From: Zeaxanthinibacter sp. PT1
Lineage (GTDB): Bacteria > Bacteroidota > Bacteroidia > Flavobacteriales > Flavobacteriaceae
Direction of reading: 5' to 3'
Length of the DNA: 64,000 bases
Assembly: GCF_028464225.1 (NCBI RefSeq)
Contig: NZ_JAQPCN010000001.1
Span: 310,001 to 374,000 of the forward strand
Part shown: one piece after another, positions 1-8,572 of the stretch
How the letters are laid out: every line of letters begins with the position of its first letter
Numbering within the stretch: position 1 is the first letter of the stretch
Made by a program: the position numbers and the translations under genes
The notes under the pieces: generated by a model
Databases searched by the model: none
Told to the model about the DNA's origin: nothing
Seen by the model: the letters and a program-made list of their open reading frames with translations, nothing else

Positions 1-2434
1 GGTCGTTGATGGCATCGTATATAATAGAGTACATCCTGATGTCTATCTCTTCCTTATCAGCAATATCACGGGCATTACCCATCGGTCTTACGTTAAACCC
101 TATCACCACAGCGTCTGATGCCGAAGCAAGCAGTACGTCAGATTCCGTGATCGCACCAACACCTTTGTGAATGATGTTCACCTGAATCTCATCTGTAGAC
201 AGTTTCTGGAAGGAATCGGTCAGTGCTTCAACAGAACCATCCACATCACCTTTCAGGATAATGTTAAGCTCTTTAAAGTCGCCCAGTGCAATTCGCCTTC
301 CGATCTCATCCAATGTGATATGACGTTGTGTTCTGACGGATTGTTCACGCTGTAGCTGGGCTCTCTTAGCCGCAATCTGCTTCGCTTCTTTCTCATCTTC
401 CATAACGTTGAACTTGTCACCCGCCTGTGGCGCACCATCCAGCCCGAGGATAGAGATAGGAGTAGATGGCCCGGCCTTCTTCACGGAATTTCCGCGTTCG
501 TCCTGCATAGCCTTGATCTTACCACTGCAAGTTCCGGCAAGGACGTAATCCCCGATAGAAAGTGTTCCGGCCTGAACCAGGATGGTAGACACGTAACCAC
601 GCCCTTTGTCCAGGAATGCCTCCACTACTGTACCACTGGCCAGCCTGTCCGGGTTGGCTTTCAGGTCCAGCATTTCAGCCTCAAGTAAGACTTTCTCCAA
701 TAATTCTTTAACGCCGGTCCCCATCTTAGCAGAGATATCGTGCGATTGTATCTTTCCACCCCAGTCCTCTACGAGGAGGTTCATCTGGGCAAGTCCTTCC
801 TTGATCTTGTCAGGATTAGCTGCCGGGCGGTCAATTTTGTTTATAGCGAAGATCATCGGCACACCCGCTGCCTGCGCGTGACTGATAGCCTCCTTGGTCT
901 GTGGCATGATGTCGTCATCCGCAGCGATCACTACGATCGCGATATCGGTAACCTGTGCACCACGAGCACGCATGGCGGTAAATGCCTCGTGACCGGGAGT
1001 ATCCAGGAAGGTAATCTTATTTCCGTTCTCCAGGCTTACACCATAGGCCCCGATGTGCTGGGTGATTCCCCCGCTCTCGCCGGCGATCACATTTTCTTTA
1101 CGCACATAATCCAGTAAAGAAGTTTTACCGTGGTCTACGTGACCCATAACCGTAACGATCGGAGCTCTTGGCTTCAGGTCTTCAGGATTATCTACAACTT
1201 CTTCAAAAGACTCTTCAAGTTCTGCAGTGACGAATTCTACTTCGTACCCGAACTCGTCGGCTACGATAGACAGTGTTTCCGCATCAAGTCGCTGGTTCAT
1301 GGTTACCATGATTCCCAATGACATACAGGCTGAGATGATATCCGTGGTAGACACGTTCATCATGGTAGCAACTTCTCCTACGGTAACAAACTCGGTTACC
1401 TTCAGAGTTTTGCTTTCCAATTCTTGCTGCTCCAGGTCGCGCTCTGTCTGCTGGCGGTGCTGGTCTCGTTTGTCCCTACGGTACTTAGCCCCTTTACCAC
1501 GCTTGGATTTACCTTGCAGTTTCTCCAGGGTTTCCCGTACTTGCTTTTGTACTTCCTCCTCGGTAGGCTCTACCTTAGGAGCAGAAGAGAATCGCTGTCC
1601 ACGCTTCGCCCCTGGTTTACCTCTTCCGGCACCGGGTGCATTGCTGCTGACAATTCTTCTTCGTCTTTTCTTTTTATCTCCGGAATCGCTTCCTTTAGCT
1701 TCTTCCTTCTTCTTCTTTGGTTTCTTAAACTGCGAGAGGTCGATCTTATCCTTGATGTTAGGTCCGGATAATTTCTGGTAGTTGGTTTTAATGGTATCAG
1801 AGTCGGCCGATTTTTCAGCAACTTCTTCCTTCTTAGCAGGCTCTTCTTTGGCAGCAGCAGGCTTTTCTTCTGCCTTAGGCGCTTCCTCCTTCTTTTCCTC
1901 TACCTTCTCCTCAACTTTAGGAGCTTCTACCGCTTCCGGCTTCTTCTCTTCAACAGCTTTTTCTTCAACCTTGGGAGCTTCCTCTACTTTCGGGGCTTCC
2001 TCGGCTTTAGGAGCTTCTTCAGCCTTAGGAGCCTCCTCTTTCTCTTTCGGAGCTTCTTTCTTCCCGAGATTATCCAGGTCTATTTTCCCAACGGTTTTGG
2101 GACCTGAAAGTTCGGCTTTGGCGGATACCACCTCTTTTTCGGCGGCGCGCTTCTCCCTCGCAAGTCGTTTTTCCTCTTGCTCCTGTTCCATCTGAAGCCT
2201 CAGGGCTTCCTTCTCCTTACGCTTTTCTTCACCAACCTCCTTAGATGCAACTTTCTTGCTCATATCGGTCTGGAACTCATCTAGGAGAACCTGATATACA
2301 TCATTGGAGATCTTAGTGGTAGGGCGTGCTTCGACCTGGTGTCCTTTAGACGCCAAATAATCGACTGCCCTATCCAGTGATATGTTAAGTTCTCGCAAGA
2401 CTTTATTCAGCCTTATTGTTGCATTTCCTGCCAT
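1..2434 (-). CDS. infB: Translation initiation factor IF-2, 3' end cut by window edge
   Basis: GTPase that delivers initiator fMet-tRNA to the 30S subunit and promotes subunit joining. About 811 codons are present and the C-terminal domain IV is missing at the left edge. Visible in order: an N-terminal IF2-N helix domain starting [11 protein letters not shown]; a very long acidic/basic linker rich in Glu, Lys, Ala and Pro with repeated EEAPK units (about positions 1780-2200 of the window); a second IF2-N segment; then the G domain with the P-loop GHVDHGKTS near 1110-1140, DTPGHEAF and the NKID specificity motif; then domains II and III. The ATG at 2432-2434 follows nusA by 43 nt on the same strand, so rimP-nusA-infB is one operon. 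Identification is certain; only the end is unknown. Confidence 0.98.
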   Translation of the reverse strand, partial: MAGNATIRLNKVLRELNISLDRAVDYLASKGHQVEARPTTKISNDVYQVLLDEFQTDMSKKVASKEVGEEKRKEKEALRLQMEQEQEEKRLAREKRAAEKEVVSAKAELSGPKTVGKIDLDNLGKKEAPKEKEEAPKAEEAPKAEEAPKVEEAPKVEEKAVEEKKPEAVEAPKVEEKVEEKKEEAPKAEEKPAAAKEEPAKKEEVAEKSADSDTIKTNYQKLSGPNIKDKIDLSQFKKPKKKKEEAKGSDSGDKKKRRRRIVSSNAPGAGRGKPGAKRGQRFSSAPKVEPTEEEVQKQVRETLEKLQGKSKRGKGAKYRRDKRDQHRQQTERDLEQQELESKTLKVTEFVTVGEVATMMNVSTTDIISACMSLGIMVTMNQRLDAETLSIVADEFGYEVEFVTAELEESFEEVVDNPEDLKPRAPIVTVMGHVDHGKTSLLDYVRKENVIAGESGGITQHIGAYGVSLENGNKITFLDTPGHEAFTAMRARGAQVTDIAIVVIAADDDIMPQTKEAISHAQAAGVPMIFAINKIDRPAANPDKIKEGLAQMNLLVEDWGGKIQSHDISAKMGTGVKELLEKVLLEAEMLDLKANPDRLASGTVVEAFLDKGRGYVSTILVQAGTLSIGDYVLAGTCSGKIKAMQDERGNSVKKAGPSTPISILGLDGAPQAGDKFNVMEDEKEAKQIAAKRAQLQREQSVRTQRHITLDEIGRRIALGDFKELNIILKGDVDGSVEALTDSFQKLSTDEIQVNIIHKGVGAITESDVLLASASDAVVIGFNVRPMGNARDIADKEEIDIRMYSIIYDAIND

Positions 2435-2477
2435 ATAATCTATTTACCTCTCTTTAAATACGCTGCTAATATAGAGC

Positions 2478-3710
2478 TTAATCTTCAAATTCCTCTTTCA
2501 GGATACGCATCACATCTGAAATAGTCTCCTCTTCCAGATCCGTCCTTTTTACGAGGTCTTCGATGTCCTGCTCCAGGACACTACGCGCTGTATCCAGCCC
2601 GATTTTCTTAAATTCTTCTATTACCCAGCTATCGATCTCATCGGAGAATTCGGTCAATTCCACATCCTCTTCAACACCTTCACGGAAGACGTCGATCTCG
2701 TAACCGGTCAACTGGCCTGCCAGTCGTATATTATGACCTCCCCTACCAATAGCCTTGGACACTTCCTCCGGCCTCAGGTAAACCTGGGCAGTCATTTTTT
2801 CGTCGTTCAATTTGACGGTAGACACTCGTGCCGGGCTTAAAGCCCTGGTCACCATCAACTGTGGATTACTCGTCCAGTTGATAACGTCTATATTCTCATT
2901 TCCAAGTTCACGGACAATTCCGTGGATACGGGAACCTTTCATTCCCACGCATGCTCCAACGGGGTCTATCCTGTCATCATAAGAATCTACAGCCACTTTG
3001 GCCTTCTCTCCCGGGATCCTCACGGCTTTTTTAATGGTGATCAAACCGTCAAAAACTTCAGGGATCTCCTGGTGGAATAATTGCTCCAGGAACAATGGAG
3101 AAGTCCTGGACATGATGATCATAGGCTTATTGCCTTTCAGCTCCACGCTTTCAATGATTCCCCTTACATTATCCCCTTTCCTGAAGAAATCCGAAGGGAT
3201 CTGCTTATCCTTAGGTAAGATGATCTCGTTTCCTTCATCATCTAAAAGGATGATCGCCTTGTGGCGGATATGGTGTACTTCTGCCGTATAAATCTCTCCT
3301 TCAAGATCTTTAAACTGCTTGTAGATCGTCGTGTTATCGTGTTCGTGGATCTTAGAAATCAGGTTCTGGCGCAATGCCAGGATGGCCCTACGTCCAAGAT
3401 CGATCAGCTTCACTTCTTCGGAAACATCTTCACCAACCTCAAAATCTGGTTCAATCTTACGGGCATCGGTCAGGGATATCTGCTCGTTAGGCTCCTCTAC
3501 TTCACCGTCCTCTACCACTACGCGATTTCTCCAGATCTCCAAATCCCCTTTGTCCGGGTTGATGATAATATCAAAGTTATCGTCCGAGCCAAATTTCTTC
3601 TTCAACGCATTTCTGAATACATCTTCCAAAATTGCCATCAGCGTTACCCTGTCTATGAATTTATCATCCTTAAATTCGGAGAAAGATTCGATCAACGCAA
3701 TATTTTCCAT
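2478..3710 (-). CDS. nusA: Transcription termination/antitermination protein NusA
   Basis: RNA-polymerase-binding factor that controls pausing, termination and antitermination in the cytoplasm. The 410 residues hold an N-terminal RNAP-binding domain (about 1-130), an S1 RNA-binding domain (about 136-200), and two KH domains with GxxG loops at GMKG (256-259) and GRGG (322-325). It ends in an acidic tail and lacks the two C-terminal acidic repeats of the 495-residue E. coli protein, which is usual outside Gammaproteobacteria. It starts 12 nt after the rimP stop and precedes infB. In E. coli NusA feeds back on its own operon at leader terminators; the leader upstream of rimP here has a terminator-like hairpin that could serve the same purpose (inference). 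Confidence 0.98.
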   Translation of the reverse strand: MENIALIESFSEFKDDKFIDRVTLMAILEDVFRNALKKKFGSDDNFDIIINPDKGDLEIWRNRVVVEDGEVEEPNEQISLTDARKIEPDFEVGEDVSEEVKLIDLGRRAILALRQNLISKIHEHDNTTIYKQFKDLEGEIYTAEVHHIRHKAIILLDDEGNEIILPKDKQIPSDFFRKGDNVRGIIESVELKGNKPMIIMSRTSPLFLEQLFHQEIPEVFDGLITIKKAVRIPGEKAKVAVDSYDDRIDPVGACVGMKGSRIHGIVRELGNENIDVINWTSNPQLMVTRALSPARVSTVKLNDEKMTAQVYLRPEEVSKAIGRGGHNIRLAGQLTGYEIDVFREGVEEDVELTEFSDEIDSWVIEEFKKIGLDTARSVLEQDIEDLVKRTDLEEETISDVMRILKEEFED

Positions 3711-3722
3711 TTTGATCTACAA

Positions 3723-4184
3723 TTAAAATATTAACTTAACTTTTGCTTCTTCGATATCTGAAAAAGGAACCTCCTGTTTCTTTTCTACCGTTACTTTTCC
3801 TTTACCCACGGGCTTTGGCTCCCTGGCTTTCCACTCCAGGGTGATGGCCTCTTCCGAAACAGCGGTAAGCGTTCCTTCTATAGCATCCCCCGCGGTTTTA
3901 ACCTGCAGTTTGCGCCCGATATTTTTGGGGTATTGCCTTTGATGAACCAGCGGGGCCGTGGCTCCGGCCGATGTCACTTCTAAGGCAAAATCCTGCTCTT
4001 CCCTGTCCAGGGAAAACTCGATCGCCCTACTCACCATCATACAGTCTTCCAGGTTGATCCCTTCATCCCCGTCCAGCACGATCCTGATCTGGTTATCCGT
4101 TCCCACGTACATATCGATAAGGAAGATGGAAGGATTTTCTTCCAGCACCTTATCCAGCAATGTGGTCACTTTTTCTTTCAACAT
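3723..4184 (-). CDS. rimP: Ribosome maturation factor RimP
   Basis: Assembly factor for the 30S subunit, first gene of the rimP-nusA-infB operon. The 153-residue protein has the N-terminal alpha/beta domain with a conserved hydrophobic core (LIDMYVGTDNQIRIVLDGDEG) followed by the EFSLDREEQDFALEVTSAG segment, which matches the EVSSPG-like motif of RimP, and a C-terminal Sm-like beta-barrel. Length agrees with the family. The ATG at 4182-4184 lies about 147 nt downstream of the predicted transcription start, so the mRNA has a long structured leader. Confidence rests on sequence plus conserved operon position. Confidence 0.95.
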   Translation of the reverse strand: MLKEKVTTLLDKVLEENPSIFLIDMYVGTDNQIRIVLDGDEGINLEDCMMVSRAIEFSLDREEQDFALEVTSAGATAPLVHQRQYPKNIGRKLQVKTAGDAIEGTLTAVSEEAITLEWKAREPKPVGKGKVTVEKKQEVPFSDIEEAKVKLIF

Positions 4185-4197
4185 AGTCCTAATTCTT

Positions 4198-4308
4198 CAA
4201 TGCTGTCCCCGGGCTACTGTAGTCCGGGTCGTCCCCGGCTGTCCGCCAGCGATGCCCCGGGACAATGATTAAATACCCTTAATAAAAGAGGGGACAAATT
4301 GTCCCCTC
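4198..4308 (-). promoter_or_regulatory. Structured rimP-operon leader with attenuator-like hairpin
   Basis: Read on the minus strand, the leader contains a hairpin with 10-bp arms (4299-4308 and 4288-4297) followed directly by TTTTATT, which is the form of an intrinsic terminator located before the first gene. Further down, ATTGTCCC (plus 4259-4266) is complementary to GGGACAAT in the first arm (plus 4298-4305), so an alternative pairing would break the hairpin. Between 4200 and 4265 several CCGGGGAC-type segments can form more stems. An attenuation or antitermination role is inference. Confidence 0.5.
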
Positions 4309-4337
4309 ATGAATACTTTGATATCCTTTCAGTGCCG

Positions 4338-4365
4338 CAAATATACAAATTAATTTTGATTCCAA
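4338..4365 (-). promoter_or_regulatory. Promoter of the rimP-nusA-infB operon
   Basis: On the minus strand TTG (plus 4363-4365), a 17-nt spacer, then TATATTTG (plus 4338-4345). This is a perfect match to the Bacteroidota primary-sigma consensus. It places the transcript start near 4331, downstream of the tRNA-Gln terminator, so the operon has its own promoter. Confidence 0.75.
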
Positions 4366-4486
4366 CTCCGTAGTTTTCTCTGCCTGAACACCATCATCAT
4401 AAAGGGCTTGTAAATTTACAAAGAATAGGATGATCTGCATATCTGCATGTGCCTCAAAATTGTATGAGCAGCACACTTTTATCACC

Positions 4487-4520
4487 AAAAAAAATCCCGG
4501 ACCAAAACTGGACCGGGATT
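4487..4520 (-). terminator. Terminator of tRNA-Gln
   Basis: Minus-strand hairpin AATCCCGG/CCGGGATT (4513-4520 with 4493-4500) with a further CC/GG pair inside, followed by eight T residues. It lies 15 nt beyond the 3' end of the tRNA gene. Confidence 0.85.
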
Positions 4521-4535
4521 CGTGAAGGTTCTCTG

Positions 4536-4607
4536 TTGGCCTACTAGGACTCGAACCTAGAACGACTGGACCAAAACCAGCTGTGTTGCCAATTACACCA
4601 TAGGCCA
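4536..4607 (-). tRNA. tRNA-Gln (anticodon TTG)
   Basis: The minus strand folds as a 72-nt cloverleaf: acceptor TGGCCTA pairs with TAGGCCA, giving the U1-A72 pair typical of tRNA-Gln, with A as the discriminator base. The anticodon loop reads TTTTGGT with TTG as the anticodon, and the T arm is CTAGGTTCGAGTCCTAG. No CCA is encoded. A promoter lies just upstream and a strong terminator just downstream, so it is an independent transcription unit placed before rimP. Confidence 0.95.
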
Positions 4608-4625
4608 GAAATACCTAAGCGGGTG

Positions 4626-4655
4626 CAAATTTAAAACAATCTTTGTTATGCGCAA
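4626..4655 (-). promoter_or_regulatory. Promoter of tRNA-Gln
   Basis: Minus-strand TTG (plus 4653-4655), 19-nt spacer, TAAATTTG (plus 4626-4633), a full match to the flavobacterial consensus. Transcription would begin near 4619, about 12 nt before the mature tRNA 5' end. Confidence 0.75.
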
Positions 4656-4774
4656 ATTAATTTAAATACAATCACACAAAAATTTCATGACCCACTCCTA
4701 AAGGATTGATAAAAAGGACTGCCCATATTTATTTAAATTAGTAAATTCGCCCCCATCGGTAAACTTCGAATTGC

Positions 4775-7700
4775 ATGTTTTCAAAGAACTTCGAAAAATG
4801 GGACACCATCCTGGGATGGGTCGTTTTCTTTTTAGCACTTATCACTTACGGTATCACGGTAGAACCCACGGGAAGTTTCTGGGATGCAGGTGAGTATATT
4901 GCCACATCGGCCAAATTGCAGGTAGGACACCCGCCAGGGGCCCCGCTGTTACAGATGATCGGCGCTTTCTTTGCCATGTTTGCCCCCAATGCCAACGAAG
5001 TGGCGCGAATGGTGAACTACGTCTCCAGCGTTTCCAGTGCATTCACCATCTTATTCATGTTCTGGACCATCACCAACCTTTGCCGAAAACTCATTATAAA
5101 GGAAGGAGAACTCACCAATAATAAGGCCATGGCCGTGTTGGGAAGTGGCTTGGTCGGATCTCTTGCCTTTACTTTTTCAGATAGCTTCTGGTTCAACGCT
5201 GTAGAAACCGAGGTGTACGCGATGGCCAGTTTTATCATGGCCTTGCTCCTCTGGATGGGTCTTAAATGGGTGGATAACCTGGATGATGCCAGGGGAAACC
5301 GCTGGCTGATCCTGATCTCCTTCGTCGTCGGGCTCACTTTCGGAATTCAGTTTATGGGATTCCTGGTCATTCCAACTATAGGTTTACTCTACTATTTTAA
5401 AAAATATCCAACGGTCACCGCCAAGAATTTCCTGGTTGCCAATGTACTCGTAGTGGTTATCCTGATGCTGGTCTATAAATTTTCCCTCACCTACGTTCTG
5501 AAACTATTTGGTTGGGGAGAGGTATTCTTTATCAACAGTATTGGCCTACCCTTTAATTCGGGCACCATCATTATAGGTTTACTGTTTGCCGCTGCTTTTT
5601 ATTTTGGCCTGCGCTATACCAGGAAGAACAACTACCTTTTTGCCAACACCCTTGTACTTTGCGCACTGTTCATTTTCCTGGGGTTTTCCTCCTGGTTAAT
5701 GCTCCCTATTCGCGCTAATGCCAACGTTCTTATCAATGAGAATAACCCGGCAGATGCACGGGCACTGCTGGCCTACTACAACCGGGAACAGTACCCCGGG
5801 GTAGACAGCCCGGTCTACGGCACTTACTATTCCAATGCCTTTGCCCCTCCCGGGGAAGACAAGGATGAAAAGCCGAAGTACGAAAAAGACGAAGCCCTCG
5901 GTAAATATGTGATCACGAACAACTATAAAGGGGCGCTGCAGGGACCTAACGAGGATCATGTGGGGGTGCTGCCCAGGCTGTGGAGTGAGCAGCATGCGGA
6001 AAACTATATGAAATATTTTGGCGCACTGGACTTCCGTATGACTACCTCTAACGAGGAACTTCGCAGGGCTGTAAACCAGTTGAAAGCGGGCTATGCCAAC
6101 GGTGAGATCGACGAGGAACAGTATATCGGGTTCCTGAGGCAGTTCAATGAATATATAGAGGTAGAACCTCCATCGGTCTGGGATAATATCGAATACATGT
6201 TCCAGTTCCAATTTGGCTATATGTACTGGAGGTACTTTATGTGGAACTTTGTCGGGAAGTCTGATGACCTGCAGGGCCGGTACAACGGCAACGGGGAGTG
6301 GCTCAGCGGGATTAATTTTATCGACAGTATCAGGCTGGGAAGCCAGGATAACCTGCCACAGGATGTGCGGGATAATAAGGGAAGGAACACCTATTTCTTC
6401 CTTCCGCTTATCCTCGGACTGATCGGACTTGTGTTCCAGGTCAGCAGGAATCCCAAGCAGTTCTGGGCCCTGTTCATCTTCTTCCTCTTTACAGGGCTGG
6501 CCATACAGTTTTACACCAATCCTTATATCTTTCAGCCCAGGGAAAGGGATTATTCCCTTGTAGGTTCATTTTACGTATTTGCCCTATGGATAGGCCTGGG
6601 AGTTTACGGTTTGTTTGACGAGTTCAGGAAGCGACTGAACCCCAAGATCCTGGCTCCGGCTATCACCCTGGTTTGCCTGCTGGCGGTTCCTACCGTAATG
6701 GCCTACCAGAACTGGGACGATCATGACCGCTCTAATCGCTATACCGCCGAGGCCAGTGCAAAAGCATACCTGTCTTCCTGCCAGGAAGATGCGGGAGCCA
6801 TGATATTTACCATTGGCGACAATGATACCTTCCCGCTCTGGTACGTCCAGGAGATAGAAGGTTTCAGGACCGATGTCCGCGTTATCTGTACCAGTTTATT
6901 CGCTACAGACTGGTACGTGGACCAGATGAAACGAAAGGCTTACGAGAGTGACCCTATTCCATCCCAGTTAACCCATGATCTCTATCGTTACGGGAACAGG
7001 GATGTCATCTATTACCAGGGCATTACTGAGAATCGATGGGATGTAAAAGATTTCATCAACTGGGTGGGAAGCGACAAACCACAGACCAAATTCCGGTATA
7101 TACTGGAGAAACAGGGAGCAGACCTCAGCGCTTATTCTGAAAACACCCTGAACCTGGTCTACTACCCCACAAATAAGATCCGTATCCCGGTGAATAAAGA
7201 GAATGTCCTTAAAAGCGGACTGGTCAAAGCCGAGGATGCAGACCTTATCGTCGATTATATCGATATAGACCTGCCGCAGGCATTGCCTAAGAACCGTATC
7301 ATGATGCTCGATATCCTGGCAAATAACGACTGGAAGCGACCACTGTATTTCTCCGGCGGGAGCTTTGACAAGGCAGAATATATCTGGATGAAGGATTACC
7401 TGCAACTGGATGGACTTGCCTACAAATTGGTGCCGATCAAGACCCAGAACAGGAGTCCTTTTGAGATGGGCCGCATAGATTCGGAACTGATGTATGACAT
7501 AGTTACCAACTGGGATTGGGGGAACATGGGTAGTGATAAGATCTACCACGATCCCCAGACCAGGACCCAGGGACTATCTTTCCGCAGTAACCTGGCACGA
7601 CTTATGGAGCAACTTATCGACGAGAACAAGATAGATAAGGCAAAAGATATTATTGAACTGGCCATGACCAATATGCCGGTGAAATATTACGGGTTCTATA

Positions 7701-8131
7701 CCTTCGTTGAACCTTTTGTGGACGGATACTATAAGGTCGGGGAAGCGAGAAAGGCAAGAGAGCTATTCACCCAACTGAAAAACATCTACCAGGACAAATT
7801 GGATTATTACGCATCACTGCCTCTGGATGAACAATATGACCAGATTGAAGAGATCATTTCAGATATGGAAGGTTATCGTCGGAATATTGACATACTGATC
7901 GCCAATGATGACCGGGCGTTGGTTGAAAAAGAGACGATGATCTTCAATGAACAGATAGACCAATTCAGTCATTTTTACAAGGAAGACCTTCTTGAAGAAG
8001 CTGATGTTCCTGCAGACCTGGACCCTGAAGAGATCGTAGATTCGATGCCCGTTCAGGACACCACCGCAAGGGATAACACCGAAGCGGTCACTACCCCGGA
8101 CACCACCTTGACAAGAGAAATCATCGATTAA
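4775..8131 (+). CDS. DUF2723 family membrane glycosyltransferase-like protein
   Basis: Large inner-membrane protein of 1118 residues. The N-terminal DUF2723 domain begins in the first 100 residues with the family signature GSFWDAGEYIATSAKLQVGHPPGAP; DUF2723 belongs to the GT-C-like protein O-mannosyltransferase group. About ten hydrophobic helices occupy residues 15-330 and 540-670. A long soluble C-terminal part (about 680-1118) contains the motif TIGDNDTFPLWYVQEIEG and ends in an acidic, Thr/Asp-rich tail. The probable role is transfer of a sugar from a lipid carrier to exported protein; that is inference from the fold family and the substrate is unknown. It is monocistronic with its own terminator, and divergent from tRNA-Gln. 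Confidence 0.88.
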   Translation: MFSKNFEKWDTILGWVVFFLALITYGITVEPTGSFWDAGEYIATSAKLQVGHPPGAPLLQMIGAFFAMFAPNANEVARMVNYVSSVSSAFTILFMFWTITNLCRKLIIKEGELTNNKAMAVLGSGLVGSLAFTFSDSFWFNAVETEVYAMASFIMALLLWMGLKWVDNLDDARGNRWLILISFVVGLTFGIQFMGFLVIPTIGLLYYFKKYPTVTAKNFLVANVLVVVILMLVYKFSLTYVLKLFGWGEVFFINSIGLPFNSGTIIIGLLFAAAFYFGLRYTRKNNYLFANTLVLCALFIFLGFSSWLMLPIRANANVLINENNPADARALLAYYNREQYPGVDSPVYGTYYSNAFAPPGEDKDEKPKYEKDEALGKYVITNNYKGALQGPNEDHVGVLPRLWSEQHAENYMKYFGALDFRMTTSNEELRRAVNQLKAGYANGEIDEEQYIGFLRQFNEYIEVEPPSVWDNIEYMFQFQFGYMYWRYFMWNFVGKSDDLQGRYNGNGEWLSGINFIDSIRLGSQDNLPQDVRDNKGRNTYFFLPLILGLIGLVFQVSRNPKQFWALFIFFLFTGLAIQFYTNPYIFQPRERDYSLVGSFYVFALWIGLGVYGLFDEFRKRLNPKILAPAITLVCLLAVPTVMAYQNWDDHDRSNRYTAEASAKAYLSSCQEDAGAMIFTIGDNDTFPLWYVQEIEGFRTDVRVICTSLFATDWYVDQMKRKAYESDPIPSQLTHDLYRYGNRDVIYYQGITENRWDVKDFINWVGSDKPQTKFRYILEKQGADLSAYSENTLNLVYYPTNKIRIPVNKENVLKSGLVKAEDADLIVDYIDIDLPQALPKNRIMMLDILANNDWKRPLYFSGGSFDKAEYIWMKDYLQLDGLAYKLVPIKTQNRSPFEMGRIDSELMYDIVTNWDWGNMGSDKIYHDPQTRTQGLSFRSNLARLMEQLIDENKIDKAKDIIELAMTNMPVKYYGFYTFVEPFVDGYYKVGEARKARELFTQLKNIYQDKLDYYASLPLDEQYDQIEEIISDMEGYRRNIDILIANDDRALVEKETMIFNEQIDQFSHFYKEDLLEEADVPADLDPEEIVDSMPVQDTTARDNTEAVTTPDTTLTREIID

Positions 8132-8133
8132 AT

Positions 8134-8161
8134 AAAAAGTCCCCGGTTGGGGACTTTTTTT
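8134..8161 (+). terminator. Terminator of the DUF2723 gene
   Basis: Hairpin AAAAAGTCCCC-GGTT-GGGGACTTTTTTT begins 3 nt after the stop codon. The A-rich left arm and T-rich right arm make it usable from both strands, so it can also stop transcription of the convergent thioredoxin-fold gene. Confidence 0.9.
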
Positions 8162-8183
8162 ATACGTGTTGTTTTCCTGAAAG

Positions 8184-8480
8184 CTAGATATATTCGTTCA
8201 GGATTCCTATGAGGGTGTTTGCATCCTGCTCTCCACTCTGCCGCCATACCATTTCCCCGTTTTTATAGATCATAAGGGTTGGTAAGCCTTTTATTCTCAG
8301 GGCCTGTGACAGCTCTTTATTTTTATCAACATCTATCTTGATCACTTTCCCTTTATCGCCCAGGGCTGCGGCCACATCGCGCAATACGGGATGCATGGAG
8401 GTAGACTGTTCGTTCCACTCGGCATAGAAATCCAGCAAGACTGGTATGTTCAGATCTATTAGTTCACCGAATTTAGACAT
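8184..8480 (-). CDS. Thioredoxin-fold protein lacking the CxxC motif
   Basis: A 98-residue single-domain protein with a clear thioredoxin fold: beta strand VLLDFYAEW, then the position of the redox site, then the KIDVDKNKELSQALRIKGLPTLMIYKNGE segment with the cis-proline motif GLPT. Where thioredoxins have WCGPC, this protein reads WNEQS, and no cysteine occurs anywhere in the sequence. It therefore cannot do dithiol-disulfide exchange; a chaperone, scaffold or ligand-binding role is possible but unproven. No signal peptide, so cytoplasmic. A promoter with perfect consensus lies 24 nt upstream of the ATG. It is followed by a bidirectional terminator. Confidence 0.85.
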   Translation of the reverse strand: MSKFGELIDLNIPVLLDFYAEWNEQSTSMHPVLRDVAAALGDKGKVIKIDVDKNKELSQALRIKGLPTLMIYKNGEMVWRQSGEQDANTLIGILNEYI

Positions 8481-8503
8481 ATGCGGATCTTTAGGTTATT
8501 AAC

Positions 8504-8531
8504 CAAATGTAGTAAAAATTAACAAAAACAA
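8504..8531 (-). promoter_or_regulatory. Promoter of the thioredoxin-fold gene
   Basis: Minus-strand TTG (plus 8529-8531), 17-nt spacer, TACATTTG (plus 8504-8511). The start would be near 8497, giving a leader of about 17 nt. Confidence 0.75.
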
Positions 8532-8572
8532 GATCTCAGCCCATATTTTGTTAAAACCTCCGCAAGCAGGCC

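Noticed and set aside
1227-2195. Two long plus-strand frames rich in Ser, Phe and Leu
   Set aside because: They are antisense to the infB linker and mirror its Glu/Lys repeats; composition alone explains them.
4279-4488. 69-codon frame on the minus strand between tRNA-Gln and rimP
   Set aside because: It covers the tRNA terminator, the rimP promoter and the leader hairpin, and its residues look like no known protein.
5696-7549. Long minus-strand frames at 5696-6211 and 6968-7549
   Set aside because: Antisense shadows of the DUF2723 gene, which has unmistakable family motifs.
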